A DNA stretch of 64,000 nt, from NCBI RefSeq assembly GCF_002213415.1, contig NZ_NJGU01000009.1, forward strand, positions 124,001 through 188,000, read 5' to 3'. Position numbers and translations under genes: made by a program. Position 1 is the first letter of the stretch, and each line of letters starts with the position of its first letter. Positions 1 through 9,511 of this stretch are shown here, piece after piece. The notes beneath the pieces were generated by a model. That model saw nothing but the letters and a program-made list of their open reading frames with translations, was not told where the DNA came from and made no database searches. The DNA comes from Herbaspirillum robiniae. Its GTDB lineage: Bacteria; Pseudomonadota; Gammaproteobacteria; Burkholderiales; Burkholderiaceae_D.

Positions 1-80
1 GTTCCGTCCAGGTTGATCGCAACGCGGATCTGCGTCTCGTTGGTATTGCGGACGACTTCCGCGGTTCTCGGTGTAGACAT
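1..80 (-). CDS. hisB: Imidazoleglycerol-phosphate dehydratase, N-terminal fragment
   Basis: Only the first 26 codons lie in the window; the rest runs off the left edge. The start ATG is at 80 and the peptide begins MSTPRTAEVVRNTNETQIRV, the conserved HisB opening (RxAxVxRNTxETxIxVxxxLDG). HisB dehydrates imidazole glycerol phosphate in histidine biosynthesis and supplies the substrate for HisC. It is the next gene after hisC in the same orientation, 61 bp away, so it is very probably in the same operon. The catalytic part is not visible. Confidence 0.88.
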   Translation of the reverse strand, partial: MSTPRTAEVVRNTNETQIRVAINLDG

Positions 81-141
81 GGTCAGGGTGAGGCGGGGTT
101 CAAACGGTTGGGTTTTACCTAGGTGGTGCTCGGACGCGGCT

Positions 142-1254
142 TTACAACTCTTGCAGCGCCGCTCGCAGGGCCGCCAGGAAGGCGGTGTTTTCTTCTTCTG
201 TGCTGACGGTTACGCGCAAACAGTTTCGCAGCAATACATGCATTTTACCGGCATTTTTGACCAGCACCTTACGCGCGAACATCGCGGCGAAGACTTTATC
301 GGCATCCGGGACCCGGATCAACACGAAATTGGCAGCCGACGGGAACACCGTCACCCCGTCCAGCGCCGCCAGCTGCGCCATCAGGCGGGTGCGCGCCTGG
401 CGCAGCGCCGCGGCCTGCGCCTCCAGCACCTCGAGATGCTCCAGCACGAACAGGGCGGCCGCCTCGGTCAGCACATTGATGTTGTACGGCGGGCGCACCT
501 TGTCGAATTCGCGCAACAAGGCCGGTGCGGCCGACATGTAGCCCAGGCGGATGCCGGCCAGGCCCAGCTTGGAGACGGTGCGCATCACCACCAGGTTGTT
601 GAAGCGCGGCAACTCGCGCATCAGGCTGGTCTCGGCGAACGGCTGGTAGGCCTCGTCCACCACCACCAGCCCATAGGGCGCGGCGGCCTCGACGATCTTC
701 AGCACCTGCTCTTCGGAGAACAGGGTGCCGGTGGGATTGTTCGGATACGACAGGTAGGTGATGACCGGGCGATGCGCGTCCATCGCCGCCAGCATGGCCG
801 GCAGGTCCAGCGTGAAATCCGCGCGCAGCGGCACGCCGACGTATTCCAGCCCGGCCGCCAGCGCCGAGACCTGGTACATCACGAAGCTCGGCTCCGGCGC
901 CAGCACCTTGGCGCCCGGCACCGCGCAGGCGACCGAGAGCATCGAGATCAGTTCGTCGGAGCCGTTGCCCAGCAGCACGTCGTAGCCCTCGGGCACGCCC
1001 AGCCGGCGGCAGATCTCCTGCTTCAGGCGCGTATAGCCGGGCACCGGGTAGCGGTTCAGCCCGGTGGCCGCCAGGCGCTGCGCCAGTGCGGCGTGCAGCT
1101 CGGGCGGCAGGGTGTAGGGGTTCTCCATCGCGTCCAGCTTGAGCAGGCCCTCGGCCGGCGGCACATGGTAGGCCTGCCAGCCGCGCACCATCGGACGGAT
1201 CACGCCGGCAATCAGTTGTTCGCAGGAAGCAGGATCAGCCGGTGACTTGTTCAT
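142..1254 (-). CDS. hisC: Histidinol-phosphate aminotransferase
   Basis: A 370-residue class II PLP-dependent aminotransferase that converts imidazole acetol phosphate and glutamate to histidinol phosphate. Visible fold-type I motifs are YPNNPTG (about 170-176), [10 protein letters not shown] (Asp200, Tyr203) and the PLP lysine in [14 protein letters not shown] (Lys229). The length is normal for HisC. The ATG start at 1254 lies inside the 3' end of the preceding methyltransferase gene, a 20-bp overlap that implies translational coupling. hisB follows in the same direction. Position within a his operon separates it from other HisC-like aminotransferases. Confidence 0.95.
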   Translation of the reverse strand: MNKSPADPASCEQLIAGVIRPMVRGWQAYHVPPAEGLLKLDAMENPYTLPPELHAALAQRLAATGLNRYPVPGYTRLKQEICRRLGVPEGYDVLLGNGSDELISMLSVACAVPGAKVLAPEPSFVMYQVSALAAGLEYVGVPLRADFTLDLPAMLAAMDAHRPVITYLSYPNNPTGTLFSEEQVLKIVEAAAPYGLVVVDEAYQPFAETSLMRELPRFNNLVVMRTVSKLGLAGIRLGYMSAAPALLREFDKVRPPYNINVLTEAAALFVLEHLEVLEAQAAALRQARTRLMAQLAALDGVTVFPSAANFVLIRVPDADKVFAAMFARKVLVKNAGKMHVLLRNCLRVTVSTEEENTAFLAALRAALQEL

Positions 1255-2050
1255 CTTGTTGGTTCGATGGGGCCAGCGCGGCCAGGCGCTGGCGGATCAG
1301 TTCGCAGTAGTCGGGATTGAGTTCGAAGCCGGCGAAGCGCCGGCCGCAGCGGCGCGCCGCCACCGCGGTGGTGCCGCTGCCCATGAAGGGGTCCAGCACC
1401 ACGCCGCCCGGCGGGCAGGAGGCCTTCACCATGCGCTCCACCACTTCCAGCGGCTTTTGCGTGGGGTGGTCGGCGCGTTCCTTGTGTTCGCGGTGCAGGC
1501 GCGACACGCTCCACACATCCTTGGGGTTGTAGCCCATCTCCAGCCACTTGGCGCCGACGAAGATGGCGCGCGAGCGGGCCTTCTTGGTCTGTTCGTCGTA
1601 GGGAATGCGGATGGCGTCGAGGTCGAAGAAGTAGTCGCGCGCGGCGGCGAAGAAACCGATGGTGTCGTGCACCGACGAATAGCGCCGGGTGCTGCCGCCC
1701 ATGGAGGGCACGCGGCGATCCCAGACGATCTCGTTGATCATGGTCATGCGCTGCTTGAGCATGACGAAGATTTCCGGCGAATACCGCCAGGTGAGGAAGA
1801 TATAGAGGCTGCCGTTGGCCTTGAGCTTGGGCAGCGCGGCGTCGATCCACTGCTCGGTCCAGCGCAGGTACTCGACGGTGTCGAGCTTGTCGGAGTCGTT
1901 GCCGTAGTCCTTGCCCAGCCCGTAGGGCGGGTCGGCGATCAGCAGGTCGATGCTGCCGTCGGGAATGCGCTGCAAGCCCTGCAGCGCATCCTCGCAATGC
2001 ACGCGATCCAGCCAGCCTTCGCCTGCCAGGGGGTCGGAGGCTGCCGTCAT
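1235..2050 (-). CDS. Orphan beta-class DNA (adenine-N6 type) methyltransferase
   Basis: A 271-residue S-adenosylmethionine-dependent DNA methyltransferase. The catalytic motif [12 protein letters not shown] (40-51) precedes the middle target-recognition region, and the AdoMet-binding motif DPFMGSGTT (220-228) comes last with HPTQKP (195-200) before it. This order defines the beta class of N6-adenine/N4-cytosine enzymes, and DPPY favours adenine. No restriction endonuclease or specificity gene is adjacent, so it looks solitary. It sits 4 bp after hisD and overlaps hisC by 20 bp, so it should be co-transcribed with histidine genes. Orphan beta-class methyltransferases with regulatory roles are known in proteobacteria, but the target site here cannot be read from sequence. 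Confidence 0.9.
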   Translation of the reverse strand: MTAASDPLAGEGWLDRVHCEDALQGLQRIPDGSIDLLIADPPYGLGKDYGNDSDKLDTVEYLRWTEQWIDAALPKLKANGSLYIFLTWRYSPEIFVMLKQRMTMINEIVWDRRVPSMGGSTRRYSSVHDTIGFFAAARDYFFDLDAIRIPYDEQTKKARSRAIFVGAKWLEMGYNPKDVWSVSRLHREHKERADHPTQKPLEVVERMVKASCPPGGVVLDPFMGSGTTAVAARRCGRRFAGFELNPDYCELIRQRLAALAPSNQQDEQVTG

Positions 2051-2054
2051 CGCA

Positions 2055-3377
2055 TCACTTCAGCCGCAGTTCGGCGGAGCGGGCGTGAGCCTGCAAGCCC
2101 TCGCCATAGGCCAGCTCGGCGGCGACCCGGCCCAGGGTCTGGGCGCCCGCTTCGGACACGCGGATCACGCTGGAGCGCTTCTGGAAGTCGTACACGCCCA
2201 GCGGCGACGAGAAACGCGCGGTGCGCGAGGTCGGCAGCACGTGGTTGGGACCGGCGCAGTAGTCGCCCAGCGATTCGGAGGAGTAGCGGCCGAGGAACAT
2301 GGCGCCGGCGTGGCGGATCTTGTCGGCCCACTGCTGCGGTTCTTCCGCGGAGATTTCCAGGTGCTCGGCGGCGATGGCGTTGGCGATCTCGCAGGCCTCA
2401 TCCATGTCGCGCACCTTCACCAGCGCGCCGCGGTCGGTCAGCGAGGTACGGATCACTTCCTTGCGCGGCATGGCGTCGAGCAATTTGTTGATCGAGGCCT
2501 CGACTTTGGCGATGTACGCGGCGTCCGGGCACAGCAGGATGGATTGCGCCAGCTCGTCGTGCTCAGCCTGGGAGAACAGGTCCATGGCGATCCAGTCGGG
2601 ATCGGTAGTGCCGTCGCAGATCACCAGGATCTCGGAGGGGCCGGCGATCATGTCGATGCCGACGATGCCGAACACGCGGCGCTTGGCGGCGGCCACGTAG
2701 GCATTGCCCGGACCGACGATCTTGTCCACCTGCGGGATGGTAGCGGTGCCATAGGCCAGCGCGCCCACGGCTTGCGCGCCGCCGATGGTAAACACCCGGT
2801 CGACGCCGGCAATGGCGGCCGCGGCCAGCACCAGCTCGTTGTGCACGCCGTCAGGCGTGGGCACCACCATGATGACTTCCTGCACGCCGGCCACCTTGGC
2901 CGGGATCGCGTTCATCAGCACCGACGACGGATAGGCGGCCTTGCCGCCCGGCACGTAGATGCCCACGCGGTCCAGCGGCGTGACCTTCTGGCCCAGCTCG
3001 GTGCCGTCCGCTTCGGTGTACAGGAAACCGTCCGAGCCGCATTCCTTCTTCTGCCGCTCGTGATAGGCGCGCACGCGGTCGGCCGCGGTCTGCAGCGCCG
3101 CGCGGCGCGCTTCGGGCAGGCTGGCCAGTGCGGCCTGCAAGGCCTGCTGGCCGATTTCCAGCGCCGCCAGCGATGCGGCCGGCTGGCCCGGCAGGCGGTC
3201 GAAGCGCCATGTGTACTCCAGCACCGCGGCGTCGCCGCGCGCCTTCACATCCGCCAGGATGGTCGCCGCGGCGCGGTCGATGGCTTCGTCCTCGCTGGCC
3301 TCGAAGGCCAGCACGGCCGACAGCTTGTCACGGAAGCCGGCGTCGGCGGAATCGAGTTTTCGGATGGCAATGCTCAT
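2055..3377 (-). CDS. hisD: Histidinol dehydrogenase
   Basis: A 440-residue zinc- and NAD-dependent enzyme that catalyses the last two steps of histidine synthesis, oxidising histidinol to histidine. Conserved segments include [26 protein letters not shown], the Gln/His pair of [10 protein letters not shown] that contributes zinc and substrate contacts, the catalytic Glu-His of AEHLEIS, and GPNHVLPTS near the C terminus. The length is typical. It lies 36 bp downstream of hisG and 4 bp upstream of the methyltransferase gene in the same orientation, and I place it in the murA-hisG-hisD-hisC-hisB transcription unit. Confidence 0.96.
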   Translation of the reverse strand: MSIAIRKLDSADAGFRDKLSAVLAFEASEDEAIDRAAATILADVKARGDAAVLEYTWRFDRLPGQPAASLAALEIGQQALQAALASLPEARRAALQTAADRVRAYHERQKKECGSDGFLYTEADGTELGQKVTPLDRVGIYVPGGKAAYPSSVLMNAIPAKVAGVQEVIMVVPTPDGVHNELVLAAAAIAGVDRVFTIGGAQAVGALAYGTATIPQVDKIVGPGNAYVAAAKRRVFGIVGIDMIAGPSEILVICDGTTDPDWIAMDLFSQAEHDELAQSILLCPDAAYIAKVEASINKLLDAMPRKEVIRTSLTDRGALVKVRDMDEACEIANAIAAEHLEISAEEPQQWADKIRHAGAMFLGRYSSESLGDYCAGPNHVLPTSRTARFSSPLGVYDFQKRSSVIRVSEAGAQTLGRVAAELAYGEGLQAHARSAELRLK

Positions 3378-3413
3378 GGGGTCACCTGCAAATACAGCGA
3401 AATCTGAATGGTC

Positions 3414-4064
3414 TTACTTGGCCTGCGAGGCCTTCTCGAACGCGTCGAGGATGGGCTGCAGGCGCTCGCGCTTCAACTTCAGCGCGGCCTGGTTCACCAC
3501 CAGGCGCGAGGAGATGTCGATGATGTGCTCGACTTCCACCAGCTTGTTGGCGCGCAGCGTGCCGCCGGTGCTGACCAGGTCGACGATGGCGTCCGACAGG
3601 CCCACCAGCGGGCCCAGCTCCATCGAGCCGTACAGCTTGATCAGGTCGACGTGCACGCCCTTGGCGGCGAAGTGCTCGCGCGCGGTCTTGACGTACTTGG
3701 TCACCACGCGCAGGCGCGCGCCCTGGCGCACCGCGTTGGCGTAGTCGAAGCCCTCTTGCACCGCCACCGACAGGCGGCACTTGGCGATGTTCAGGTCGAT
3801 CGGCTGGTACAGGCCTTCGCCGCCGTGCTCCAGCAGCACGTCCTTGCCGGCCACGCCGAAATCGGCGGCGCCGTATTGCACGTAGGTCGGCACGTCGGAG
3901 GCGCGCACGATGATCACGCGCACGTTGGGGTCGTTGGTCGGCAGGATCAGCTTGCGCGAGGACTCCGGATCCTCGGACACGGTGATGCCGGCGGCTTTGA
4001 GCAGCGGCAGGGTTTCTTCGAAAATGCGGCCCTTGGAGAGCGCCAGCGTCAGTTGTTGGGTCAT
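3414..4064 (-). CDS. hisG: ATP phosphoribosyltransferase, short-form catalytic subunit
   Basis: This protein catalyses the first committed step of histidine synthesis, condensing ATP with PRPP. At 216 residues it is the short form (HisGS), which lacks the C-terminal ACT-like regulatory domain. The family rule is that short HisG works with a HisZ regulatory subunit; no hisZ is in this window. The opening [19 protein letters not shown] and the PRPP-loop region [14 protein letters not shown] are diagnostic. The gene lies 21 bp after murA and 36 bp before hisD. Confidence 0.96.
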   Translation of the reverse strand: MTQQLTLALSKGRIFEETLPLLKAAGITVSEDPESSRKLILPTNDPNVRVIIVRASDVPTYVQYGAADFGVAGKDVLLEHGGEGLYQPIDLNIAKCRLSVAVQEGFDYANAVRQGARLRVVTKYVKTAREHFAAKGVHVDLIKLYGSMELGPLVGLSDAIVDLVSTGGTLRANKLVEVEHIIDISSRLVVNQAALKLKRERLQPILDAFEKASQAK

Positions 4065-4085
4065 GTCGTTTGCTTCTTCAGGTGC

Positions 4086-5336
4086 TTATTTGACGCGCTG
4101 GATGTCGGCGCCGATGGCCGACAGTTTCGCTTCCATGCGGTCGTAACCGCGGTCGAGGTGGTAGATGCGCTCGACCACGGTCTCGCCTTCGGCGGCCAGG
4201 CCGGCGATCACCAGCGAGGCCGACGCGCGCAGGTCGGTGGCCATCACCGGGGCGCCGTGGAACTTGTCCACGCCCTTGACGATGGCGGTGTTGCCCTCGA
4301 TGTCGATGGCCGCGCCCAGGCGGTTCAACTCCTGCACGTGCATGAAACGGTTTTCGAAGATGGTTTCGGTGACGTGGCTGGTGCCTTCGGCGATGCAGTT
4401 CAGCGCCATGAACTGCGCCTGCATGTCGGTCGGGAAGCCCGGATATTCGGTGGTGCGGAAGCTGATCGCCTTGGGGCGGCGCGCCATCTGGATGCGGATC
4501 CAGTCCTCGCCCGAGGTGAGGATGGCGCCGGCTTCGCGCAGCTTGTCCAGCGCCGCGTCCAGCAGGCCCGAACGGGTGCGGCGCAGCGTGACGTCGCCGC
4601 CGGCGGCCGCCACCGCGCACAGGAAGGTGCCGGTCTCGATGCGGTCGGCGATCACTTCATGGGTGGCGCCGTGCAGCTTGTCGACGCCCTGGATCACCAG
4701 GCGGTCGGTGCCGATGCCTTCGATCTTGGCGCCCATCTTCACCAGCAGATTGGCCAGGTCGCCCACTTCCGGCTCGCGCGCGGCGTTTTCCAGGATGGTC
4801 TCGCCCTCGGCCAGCACCGCCGCCATCAGCAGGTTCTCGGTGCCGGTCACGGTGATCATGTCGGTGACGATGCGCGCGCCCTTCAGGCGCTTGGCCTTGG
4901 CGTAAATGTAGCCGCCGTCGATGTGGATCTCGGCGCCCATGGCCTGCATGCCCTTGATGTGCTGGTCCACCGGACGCGAGCCGATGGCGCAGCCGCCCGG
5001 CAGCGACACCTTGGCTTCGCCGAAGCGCGCCAGCAGCGGGCCCAGCACCAGGATCGAGGCGCGCATGGTCTTGACCAGCTCATAGGGCGCTTCCAGTCTG
5101 GTGATGTCGTTGCCGTTGAGGATCATCGCATCGCCCTCTTCCTGCACGCGCAGGCCCATCTGCTTCATCAGCTTGGTGATGGTGAGCACGTCCTGCAGGT
5201 GCGGGACGTTGCTCAGGCGCAGGTCGTCGGCCGTCAGCAGGCCGGCGCACAGGATGGGCAGCGCGGCGTTCTTGGCGCCGGAGATGGTGACGTCGCCGGA
5301 GAGGCGCTTGCCGCCGCGGATCAGGAGCTTGTCCAT
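4086..5336 (-). CDS. murA: UDP-N-acetylglucosamine 1-carboxyvinyltransferase
   Basis: This cytoplasmic enzyme transfers enolpyruvate from PEP to UDP-GlcNAc, the first committed step of peptidoglycan precursor synthesis. The 416-residue protein has the MurA opening [20 protein letters not shown] with the catalytic Lys22/Asn23 region. The fosfomycin-target cysteine is intact at Cys116 in [15 protein letters not shown]. It lies between a BolA-family gene (9 bp upstream) and hisG (21 bp downstream), a murA-his linkage common in beta- and gammaproteobacteria. EPSP synthase is the related fold but lacks this cysteine loop. Confidence 0.97.
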   Translation of the reverse strand: MDKLLIRGGKRLSGDVTISGAKNAALPILCAGLLTADDLRLSNVPHLQDVLTITKLMKQMGLRVQEEGDAMILNGNDITRLEAPYELVKTMRASILVLGPLLARFGEAKVSLPGGCAIGSRPVDQHIKGMQAMGAEIHIDGGYIYAKAKRLKGARIVTDMITVTGTENLLMAAVLAEGETILENAAREPEVGDLANLLVKMGAKIEGIGTDRLVIQGVDKLHGATHEVIADRIETGTFLCAVAAAGGDVTLRRTRSGLLDAALDKLREAGAILTSGEDWIRIQMARRPKAISFRTTEYPGFPTDMQAQFMALNCIAEGTSHVTETIFENRFMHVQELNRLGAAIDIEGNTAIVKGVDKFHGAPVMATDLRASASLVIAGLAAEGETVVERIYHLDRGYDRMEAKLSAIGADIQRVK

Positions 5337-5345
5337 GTTATTGCC

Positions 5346-5582
5346 TTATTTCTGGAATTCTTCGGGAGTCAGGGTCTTCATCGACAGCGCGTGGATCTCT
5401 TCGCGCATGCGGTCGCCCAGCGCGGCGTAGACCAGCTGGTGGCGCTGGATCAGGCGCTTGCCGGCGAAGGCGTCGGAGACGATGACGGCGGTGAAGTGCT
5501 GGCCGTCGCCTTCGACTTCGATATGGCGGCATTCGAGGCCGGCGACGATGTAGCTTTTGACGAGTTCGGGTGTGGGTAGCAT
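5346..5582 (-). CDS. BolA/IbaG-family protein
   Basis: A small 78-residue protein of the BolA/IbaG (YrbA) family. These proteins partner with monothiol glutaredoxins and are linked to iron-sulfur trafficking and envelope stress. The BolA core is visible: VEGDGQHFTAVIVSDAFAGK followed by RHQLVYAALGDRM. I chose the ATG at 5582 because an AAGAG element lies seven bases before it; the frame can be extended five codons to a GTG at 5597 with no ribosome site. It sits directly before murA, as IbaG does in many proteobacteria (the mla-ibaG-murA arrangement). Confidence 0.85.
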   Translation of the reverse strand: MLPTPELVKSYIVAGLECRHIEVEGDGQHFTAVIVSDAFAGKRLIQRHQLVYAALGDRMREEIHALSMKTLTPEEFQK

Positions 5583-5633
5583 GGTTCGGCTCTTCACAAG
5601 GGTGGATGGCGGCGCAGGATCAGCGGCTCGATG

Positions 5634-6398
5634 TCAGTGGGAGCCGGCGCGCAGCTTGTAGCCGCTCTTCAGCATTCGCACCGCCAGGGTGGACAGCGCC
5701 AGCAGGAAGACGGCGACGATGCCCAGGCTGATCATGGGATTGATGTCGGACTGGCCGAAGAACCCGTAGCGAAAGCCATCGATCATATAAAAAAACGGGT
5801 TGAAATGCGACACCGCCTGCCAGAACGGCGGCAGCGAGTGTATCGAATAGAACACGCCGGCCAGGAAAGTCAGCGGCACGATCAGGAAATTCTGGAACGC
5901 CGCCAGCTGGTCGAACTTCTCGGCCCAGATGCCGGCGATCAGCCCCATGGTGCCCAGGATGCCCGCGCCCAGGATCGCAAAGACCGCAATCCACAGCGGC
6001 GCGACGAAGTCCAGGTGGCCGAACCAGGCGGTCACCACGAACACGCCGGCGCCCACGATCAGGCCGCGCACCACCGCCGCCAGCACGTAGCCGCCGAACA
6101 GCTCCCAGTGCGACAAGGGCGTGAGCAGCACGAACACCAGGTTGCCGGTGATCTTGGACTGGATCAGCGAGGACGAGCTGTTGGCGAAGGCGTTCTGCAG
6201 CACGCTCATCATCACCAGGCCCGGCACCAGGAAGCCGGTGTATTGCACGCCCGGATAGACCTGCACGCGATCCTGCAGCACATGGCCGAAGATCAGCAGG
6301 TACAGCAGCGCGGTCACGATGGGGGCCGTCACGGTTTGCGTGGCGACCTTCCAGAAGCGCAGGATTTCCTTGTAGAACAGGGTCTGGAATCCGGTCAT
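5634..6398 (-). CDS. ABC-2 type transporter permease (YadH-like)
   Basis: A 254-residue integral membrane protein of the ABC-2 permease family. The sequence shows about six hydrophobic segments and the family signature region LIVPLTFLAGVFYSIHSLP before the last helices. The start codon overlaps the stop of the upstream ATPase gene by 4 bp, so the two form an exporter pair. The pair resembles E. coli YadG/YadH, whose substrate is not established. The position between mlaB and ibaG/murA suggests an envelope role, but that is inference. Confidence 0.85.
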   Translation of the reverse strand: MTGFQTLFYKEILRFWKVATQTVTAPIVTALLYLLIFGHVLQDRVQVYPGVQYTGFLVPGLVMMSVLQNAFANSSSSLIQSKITGNLVFVLLTPLSHWELFGGYVLAAVVRGLIVGAGVFVVTAWFGHLDFVAPLWIAVFAILGAGILGTMGLIAGIWAEKFDQLAAFQNFLIVPLTFLAGVFYSIHSLPPFWQAVSHFNPFFYMIDGFRYGFFGQSDINPMISLGIVAVFLLALSTLAVRMLKSGYKLRAGSH

Positions 6399-7306
6399 TT
6401 TTCATCTCCCATGATCTGGATGAAGACGTCTTCCAGGTCGGCCTGCTGCAGCTGCAGATCGTCGATCTCGGCGCCGGCGGCGCGCAACGTGGCCAGGATG
6501 GGTTCGACTTCCTTGTAATCGGTCACGCGCAGCGTGAACTTGTTGCCCGAGAGCAGTTCCTCGGGGTGGGTCACCAGCGCCTTCAGGCCGTCCGGCAGGC
6601 TGCCGCTCTTCAGGCGCAGCACCATCTGCGAGCCGGAAATGCGGCGGATCAGGCCTTCGGTCGAGTCCAGCGCCACCACCTTGCCGAATTTCAGCATGGC
6701 GATGCGGTTGCACAGCGCCTGCGCCTCTTCCAGGTAGTGGGTGGTCAGCACGATGGTGTGACCTTCGCGGTTCAGGCGGCCGATGAAATGCCACAGCGTC
6801 TGGCGCAGCTCGACGTCCACGCCGGCGGTGGGTTCGTCCAGCACGATCACCGGCGGCTTGTGCACCAGCGCCTGCGCCACCAGCACGCGGCGCTTCATGC
6901 CGCCCGACAGCGCGCGCATGTTGGTGTCGGCCTTGTTGGTGAGGTCGAGGTTCTCCATCACCTCGTCGATCCACTTGTCGTTGTTCTTCAGGCCGAAATA
7001 GCCCGATTGCATGCGCAAGGTCTCGCGTACGGTGAAGAAGGGATCGAACACCAGTTCCTGCGGCACCACGCCCAGCTTCATGCGCGCTGCGCGATAGTCG
7101 CTGACCACGTCGTGGCCATGGATGGTGACGTTGCCGGAATCGGCCCGGTTCAGGCCGGCGATGATGGAGATCAGCGTGGTCTTGCCGGCCCCGTTGGGGC
7201 CCAGCAGACCGAAGAACTCGCCTTCTTCGATCGCCAGCGAAACGCCGCCCAGCGCTTGCAGCGACTGGTAGCGTTTCTTGATGTCATTGATTTGCAGAGC
7301 GGCCAT
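6395..7306 (-). CDS. ABC transporter ATP-binding protein (YadG-like)
   Basis: A 303-residue nucleotide-binding subunit. The Walker A motif GLLGPNGAGKTT is near residues 34-45, the ABC signature LSGGMKRRVLVAQAL about 134-148, and Walker B IVLDEPTAGVD about 155-165, followed by the H-loop region TIVLTTHYLEEA. It pairs with the ABC-2 permease downstream (4-bp ATGA overlap). About 350 bp separate it from mlaB, so it may have its own promoter even though the orientation matches the mla genes. Confidence 0.9.
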   Translation of the reverse strand: MAALQINDIKKRYQSLQALGGVSLAIEEGEFFGLLGPNGAGKTTLISIIAGLNRADSGNVTIHGHDVVSDYRAARMKLGVVPQELVFDPFFTVRETLRMQSGYFGLKNNDKWIDEVMENLDLTNKADTNMRALSGGMKRRVLVAQALVHKPPVIVLDEPTAGVDVELRQTLWHFIGRLNREGHTIVLTTHYLEEAQALCNRIAMLKFGKVVALDSTEGLIRRISGSQMVLRLKSGSLPDGLKALVTHPEELLSGNKFTLRVTDYKEVEPILATLRAAGAEIDDLQLQQADLEDVFIQIMGDEK

Positions 7307-7659
7307 TGCCTATCGCCCGTTCAATTCGTTGCTTGCCAGAAAAATAAGGAAACAGGAAAACTCGCTGTCTGCCTCGCCCCGGCATCGCGGCCTCTTGCGC
7401 CGCCGGGGCGGGAAAGGCTGGGCGCGATGCCGCTTTGTTGTCGTTGGATTAACCGGATTGGCGGCCTGTGCCGCGATCAATCGCTTAAATCGCTTTGCCC
7501 GGCCCGGGGGCCGCGTTCAGGGGAAGGAAGTCCGGTGGACGAACGCCGCGAAGCGCCTGCAAAAACCGATGATTATAGGGGAATTCGATTTTCCGGGCGG
7601 CGGCGCCGGCGAAAGGCGGCGGCCGGGAACGCAATACCGGGAAGATCGGGAAGACCGGA
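7307..7659. other. Intergenic region between mlaB and the YadG-like gene
   Basis: About 350 bp with no convincing gene. On the minus strand a TATAAT hexamer (plus positions 7572-7577) could be a -10 element for the ABC exporter, but I see no good -35 at 16-18 bp. The stretch 7330-7400 is less GC-rich than its flanks. No clear terminator follows mlaB. Confidence 0.4.
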
Positions 7660-7953
7660 TCAGTGTCGGTCGGTGGCGGAGGTGGGTGCGGCGGGAGCGC
7701 CGTGCAGCAGCGCCGATACGCCGTAGAGGTCGGCCAGGCTCTGCAGGTTGGCCGGCAGGACGCCGAAGTCCAGCGCCGCGCCGCGCTGTTGCGCAGCCCG
7801 GCGCCAGGCCAGCAGCGTGGCCACGGCCGAGGAATCGACCACCGCCACCGCGCTGACGTCGATGCCGGACTGGCCGGCGGCGATCGCCGCCAGGCCGTCG
7901 CGCAGGACGGCGGTGGCGTTGTTGACGGTCAGCTGTGAGCCCGGCTTGAACAT
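7660..7953 (-). CDS. mlaB: STAS-domain protein, MlaB-like
   Basis: A 97-residue STAS-domain protein. MlaB binds the MlaF ATPase in the inner-membrane MlaFEDB complex and is needed for its stability and activity. The STAS core is VSAVAVVDSSAVATLLAWRR, containing the conserved Asp-Ser-Ser loop after a beta strand. The family is short and variable, so the name rests largely on context: it is the last gene after mlaF-E-D-A-C in the same direction. The ATG at 7953 is chosen over an in-frame TTG two codons earlier. Confidence 0.8.
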   Translation of the reverse strand: MFKPGSQLTVNNATAVLRDGLAAIAAGQSGIDVSAVAVVDSSAVATLLAWRRAAQQRGAALDFGVLPANLQSLADLYGVSALLHGAPAAPTSATDRH

Positions 7954-7978
7954 GATCAACTTTCGGTCGCAGGTCGGC

Positions 7979-8611
7979 TTACTTCTTGGCGGCGCGGGCC
8001 GCCAGCTGCTTGTTCTTGTCCGACAGGGCCTTGATCAGGCCGTCGATGCCGCCCTTGTTGATCTCGCTGGCGAAGGTGCCCTTGTAGGCTTCCACCAGCC
8101 ACGCGCCCAGCACGTTGACGTCATACAGCTTCCAGCCGTCGGCCTTCTTTTCCAGGCGATAGCTGAGCTGGATCGGCTCGCCGCCGCGCGAGGAGATCAC
8201 CTGCGAATTGACTTCGACTTCGGTGTCGGTCGGCGCGGCGCGCAGCGGCTTGAATTCGATCTTCTGGTCGCGCACTTGCGACAGCGCGCCCGAGTAGGTG
8301 TAGACCAGCAGGCTGCGGAATTCGGTGATCAGCTGCTTTTGCTGCTCAGGCGTGGCCTGGCGCCAGAAACGGCCGGCCGCCAACTGGGTCATGCGTTCGA
8401 AGTCCACATACGGCAGGATCTTTTGCTCGACCAGCTGCATGATGCGGTTGTTGTTGCCGGACTGGATGTCCTTGTCGCTCTTGGCGGTGTCCAGCACTTC
8501 GGAACTGATGCGCTTGACCAGCGCGTCGGGCGCTTCCTGGGCGGAGGCGGTGCCGGAGAACGCCAGCGCGGAGAAGGCGGCGATTGCGAAAATTTTGCTG
8601 AGCATCTTCAT
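7979..8611 (-). CDS. mlaC: Periplasmic phospholipid-binding protein MlaC
   Basis: A 210-residue periplasmic protein that shuttles phospholipids between outer-membrane MlaA and inner-membrane MlaFEDB. A signal peptide is clear (MKMLSKIFAIAAFSALAFSG, cleaving near ASAQE). The mature part matches the MlaC/Ttg2D family, with PYVDFERMTQLAAGRFWR and a C-terminal region around YDVNVLGAWLVEAYK. The frame is open 30 codons further upstream, but the ATG at 8611 gives the proper signal peptide. mlaC lies between mlaA (186 bp upstream) and mlaB (25 bp downstream). Confidence 0.93.
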   Translation of the reverse strand: MKMLSKIFAIAAFSALAFSGTASAQEAPDALVKRISSEVLDTAKSDKDIQSGNNNRIMQLVEQKILPYVDFERMTQLAAGRFWRQATPEQQKQLITEFRSLLVYTYSGALSQVRDQKIEFKPLRAAPTDTEVEVNSQVISSRGGEPIQLSYRLEKKADGWKLYDVNVLGAWLVEAYKGTFASEINKGGIDGLIKALSDKNKQLAARAAKK

Positions 8612-8797
8612 AGGTCTTGGTCCATTTGATTGAAGGGGTCGCCCGCCAGCGGCCGACATTCCTTCGAAGCCCATGGAAGGGCCGGGTTCCTGCGCCGTCA
8701 CAGATGGGCACAGGAGTTACAGATTGTGCGATTTGCGCGGATTTCAAGATCGCCGCGCGCAGCCTGCGCGACGGCCAATCTTTTCAGGCCATCAGCA

Positions 8798-9511
8798 TCA
8801 GGGCTTGATGGCGTCTTCCTTGCGCTCCTTGCCGGAGCTGCCGCCGGAGATCTGCGACTGGCGGCGCTGCAGGTAGGCATCGCGCACGAAGTCGTACTTG
8901 TCCAGCGCGGCGTCTTCCAGCAGGGTCGATGCGTCCAGCAGCTGGGCGCGGCGATCCACGATGCGGATCACGGTGCCCACGTTGCGCCAGCGGGTCGGGC
9001 GCTTGTAGGTCCACAGGTCGCCATACATGTCGACCGGCAGGCCGGCGGTGTCGCGCACGGTGGACGGGCCGAAGAACGGCAGCACCACGTAAGGACCGGA
9101 GCCTACGCCCCACTTGCCCAGGGTCTGGCCGAAATCGGACTTCTCGCGCGGCAGGCGGGCTTCGGTCGCCACGTCCAGCACGCCGCCCAGGCCGAAGGTG
9201 GTGTTGATCGCCACGCGCATGAAGGTCGACACGCCCTGTTCGACGCGGCCCTGCAGCAGCTGGTTGATCGACGACCACAGGTCGCCGATGTTGCCGAAGA
9301 AGTTGCCCACGCCGGTCTGGACCGGATCCGGCACTACGGTGTCGTAGGCCTGGGCGACCGGCTTGAGCGCATAGGTGTCAACCGTGTCGTTGAAGCTGAA
9401 CATGGTCCGGTTGAAGCCTTCCAGCGGATCATTGGGATTGTTGGTGGTGGCGCAGCCGGTCAGGGCTGCTGCTGCCAGCGCCAGAGCGCCGATGCGTGCG
9501 GTGTTTTTCAT
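8798..9511 (-). CDS. mlaA: Outer-membrane lipoprotein MlaA (VacJ)
   Basis: A 237-residue VacJ-family lipoprotein that removes mislocalised phospholipid from the outer leaflet of the outer membrane and passes it to MlaC. The N terminus has a signal peptide with lipobox LTGC (Cys19). The family core follows: DPLEGFNRTMFSFNDTVD, VGNFFGNIGDLWSSINQLLQG and GPYVVLPFFGPSTVRD. The start codon shares its first base with the mlaD stop (TAATG), showing coupling. mlaA inside the mlaFED operon is usual for betaproteobacteria, whereas E. coli keeps it elsewhere. Confidence 0.95.
   Translation of the reverse strand: MKNTARIGALALAAAALTGCATTNNPNDPLEGFNRTMFSFNDTVDTYALKPVAQAYDTVVPDPVQTGVGNFFGNIGDLWSSINQLLQGRVEQGVSTFMRVAINTTFGLGGVLDVATEARLPREKSDFGQTLGKWGVGSGPYVVLPFFGPSTVRDTAGLPVDMYGDLWTYKRPTRWRNVGTVIRIVDRRAQLLDASTLLEDAALDKYDFVRDAYLQRRQSQISGGSSGKERKEDAIKP

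Noticed and set aside
3408-5579. Very long plus-strand open frame opposite hisG, murA and the BolA gene
   Set aside because: It is the complement shadow of GC-rich minus-strand genes with clear protein families. Its own sequence is His/Arg/Gln-rich low-complexity with no family match.
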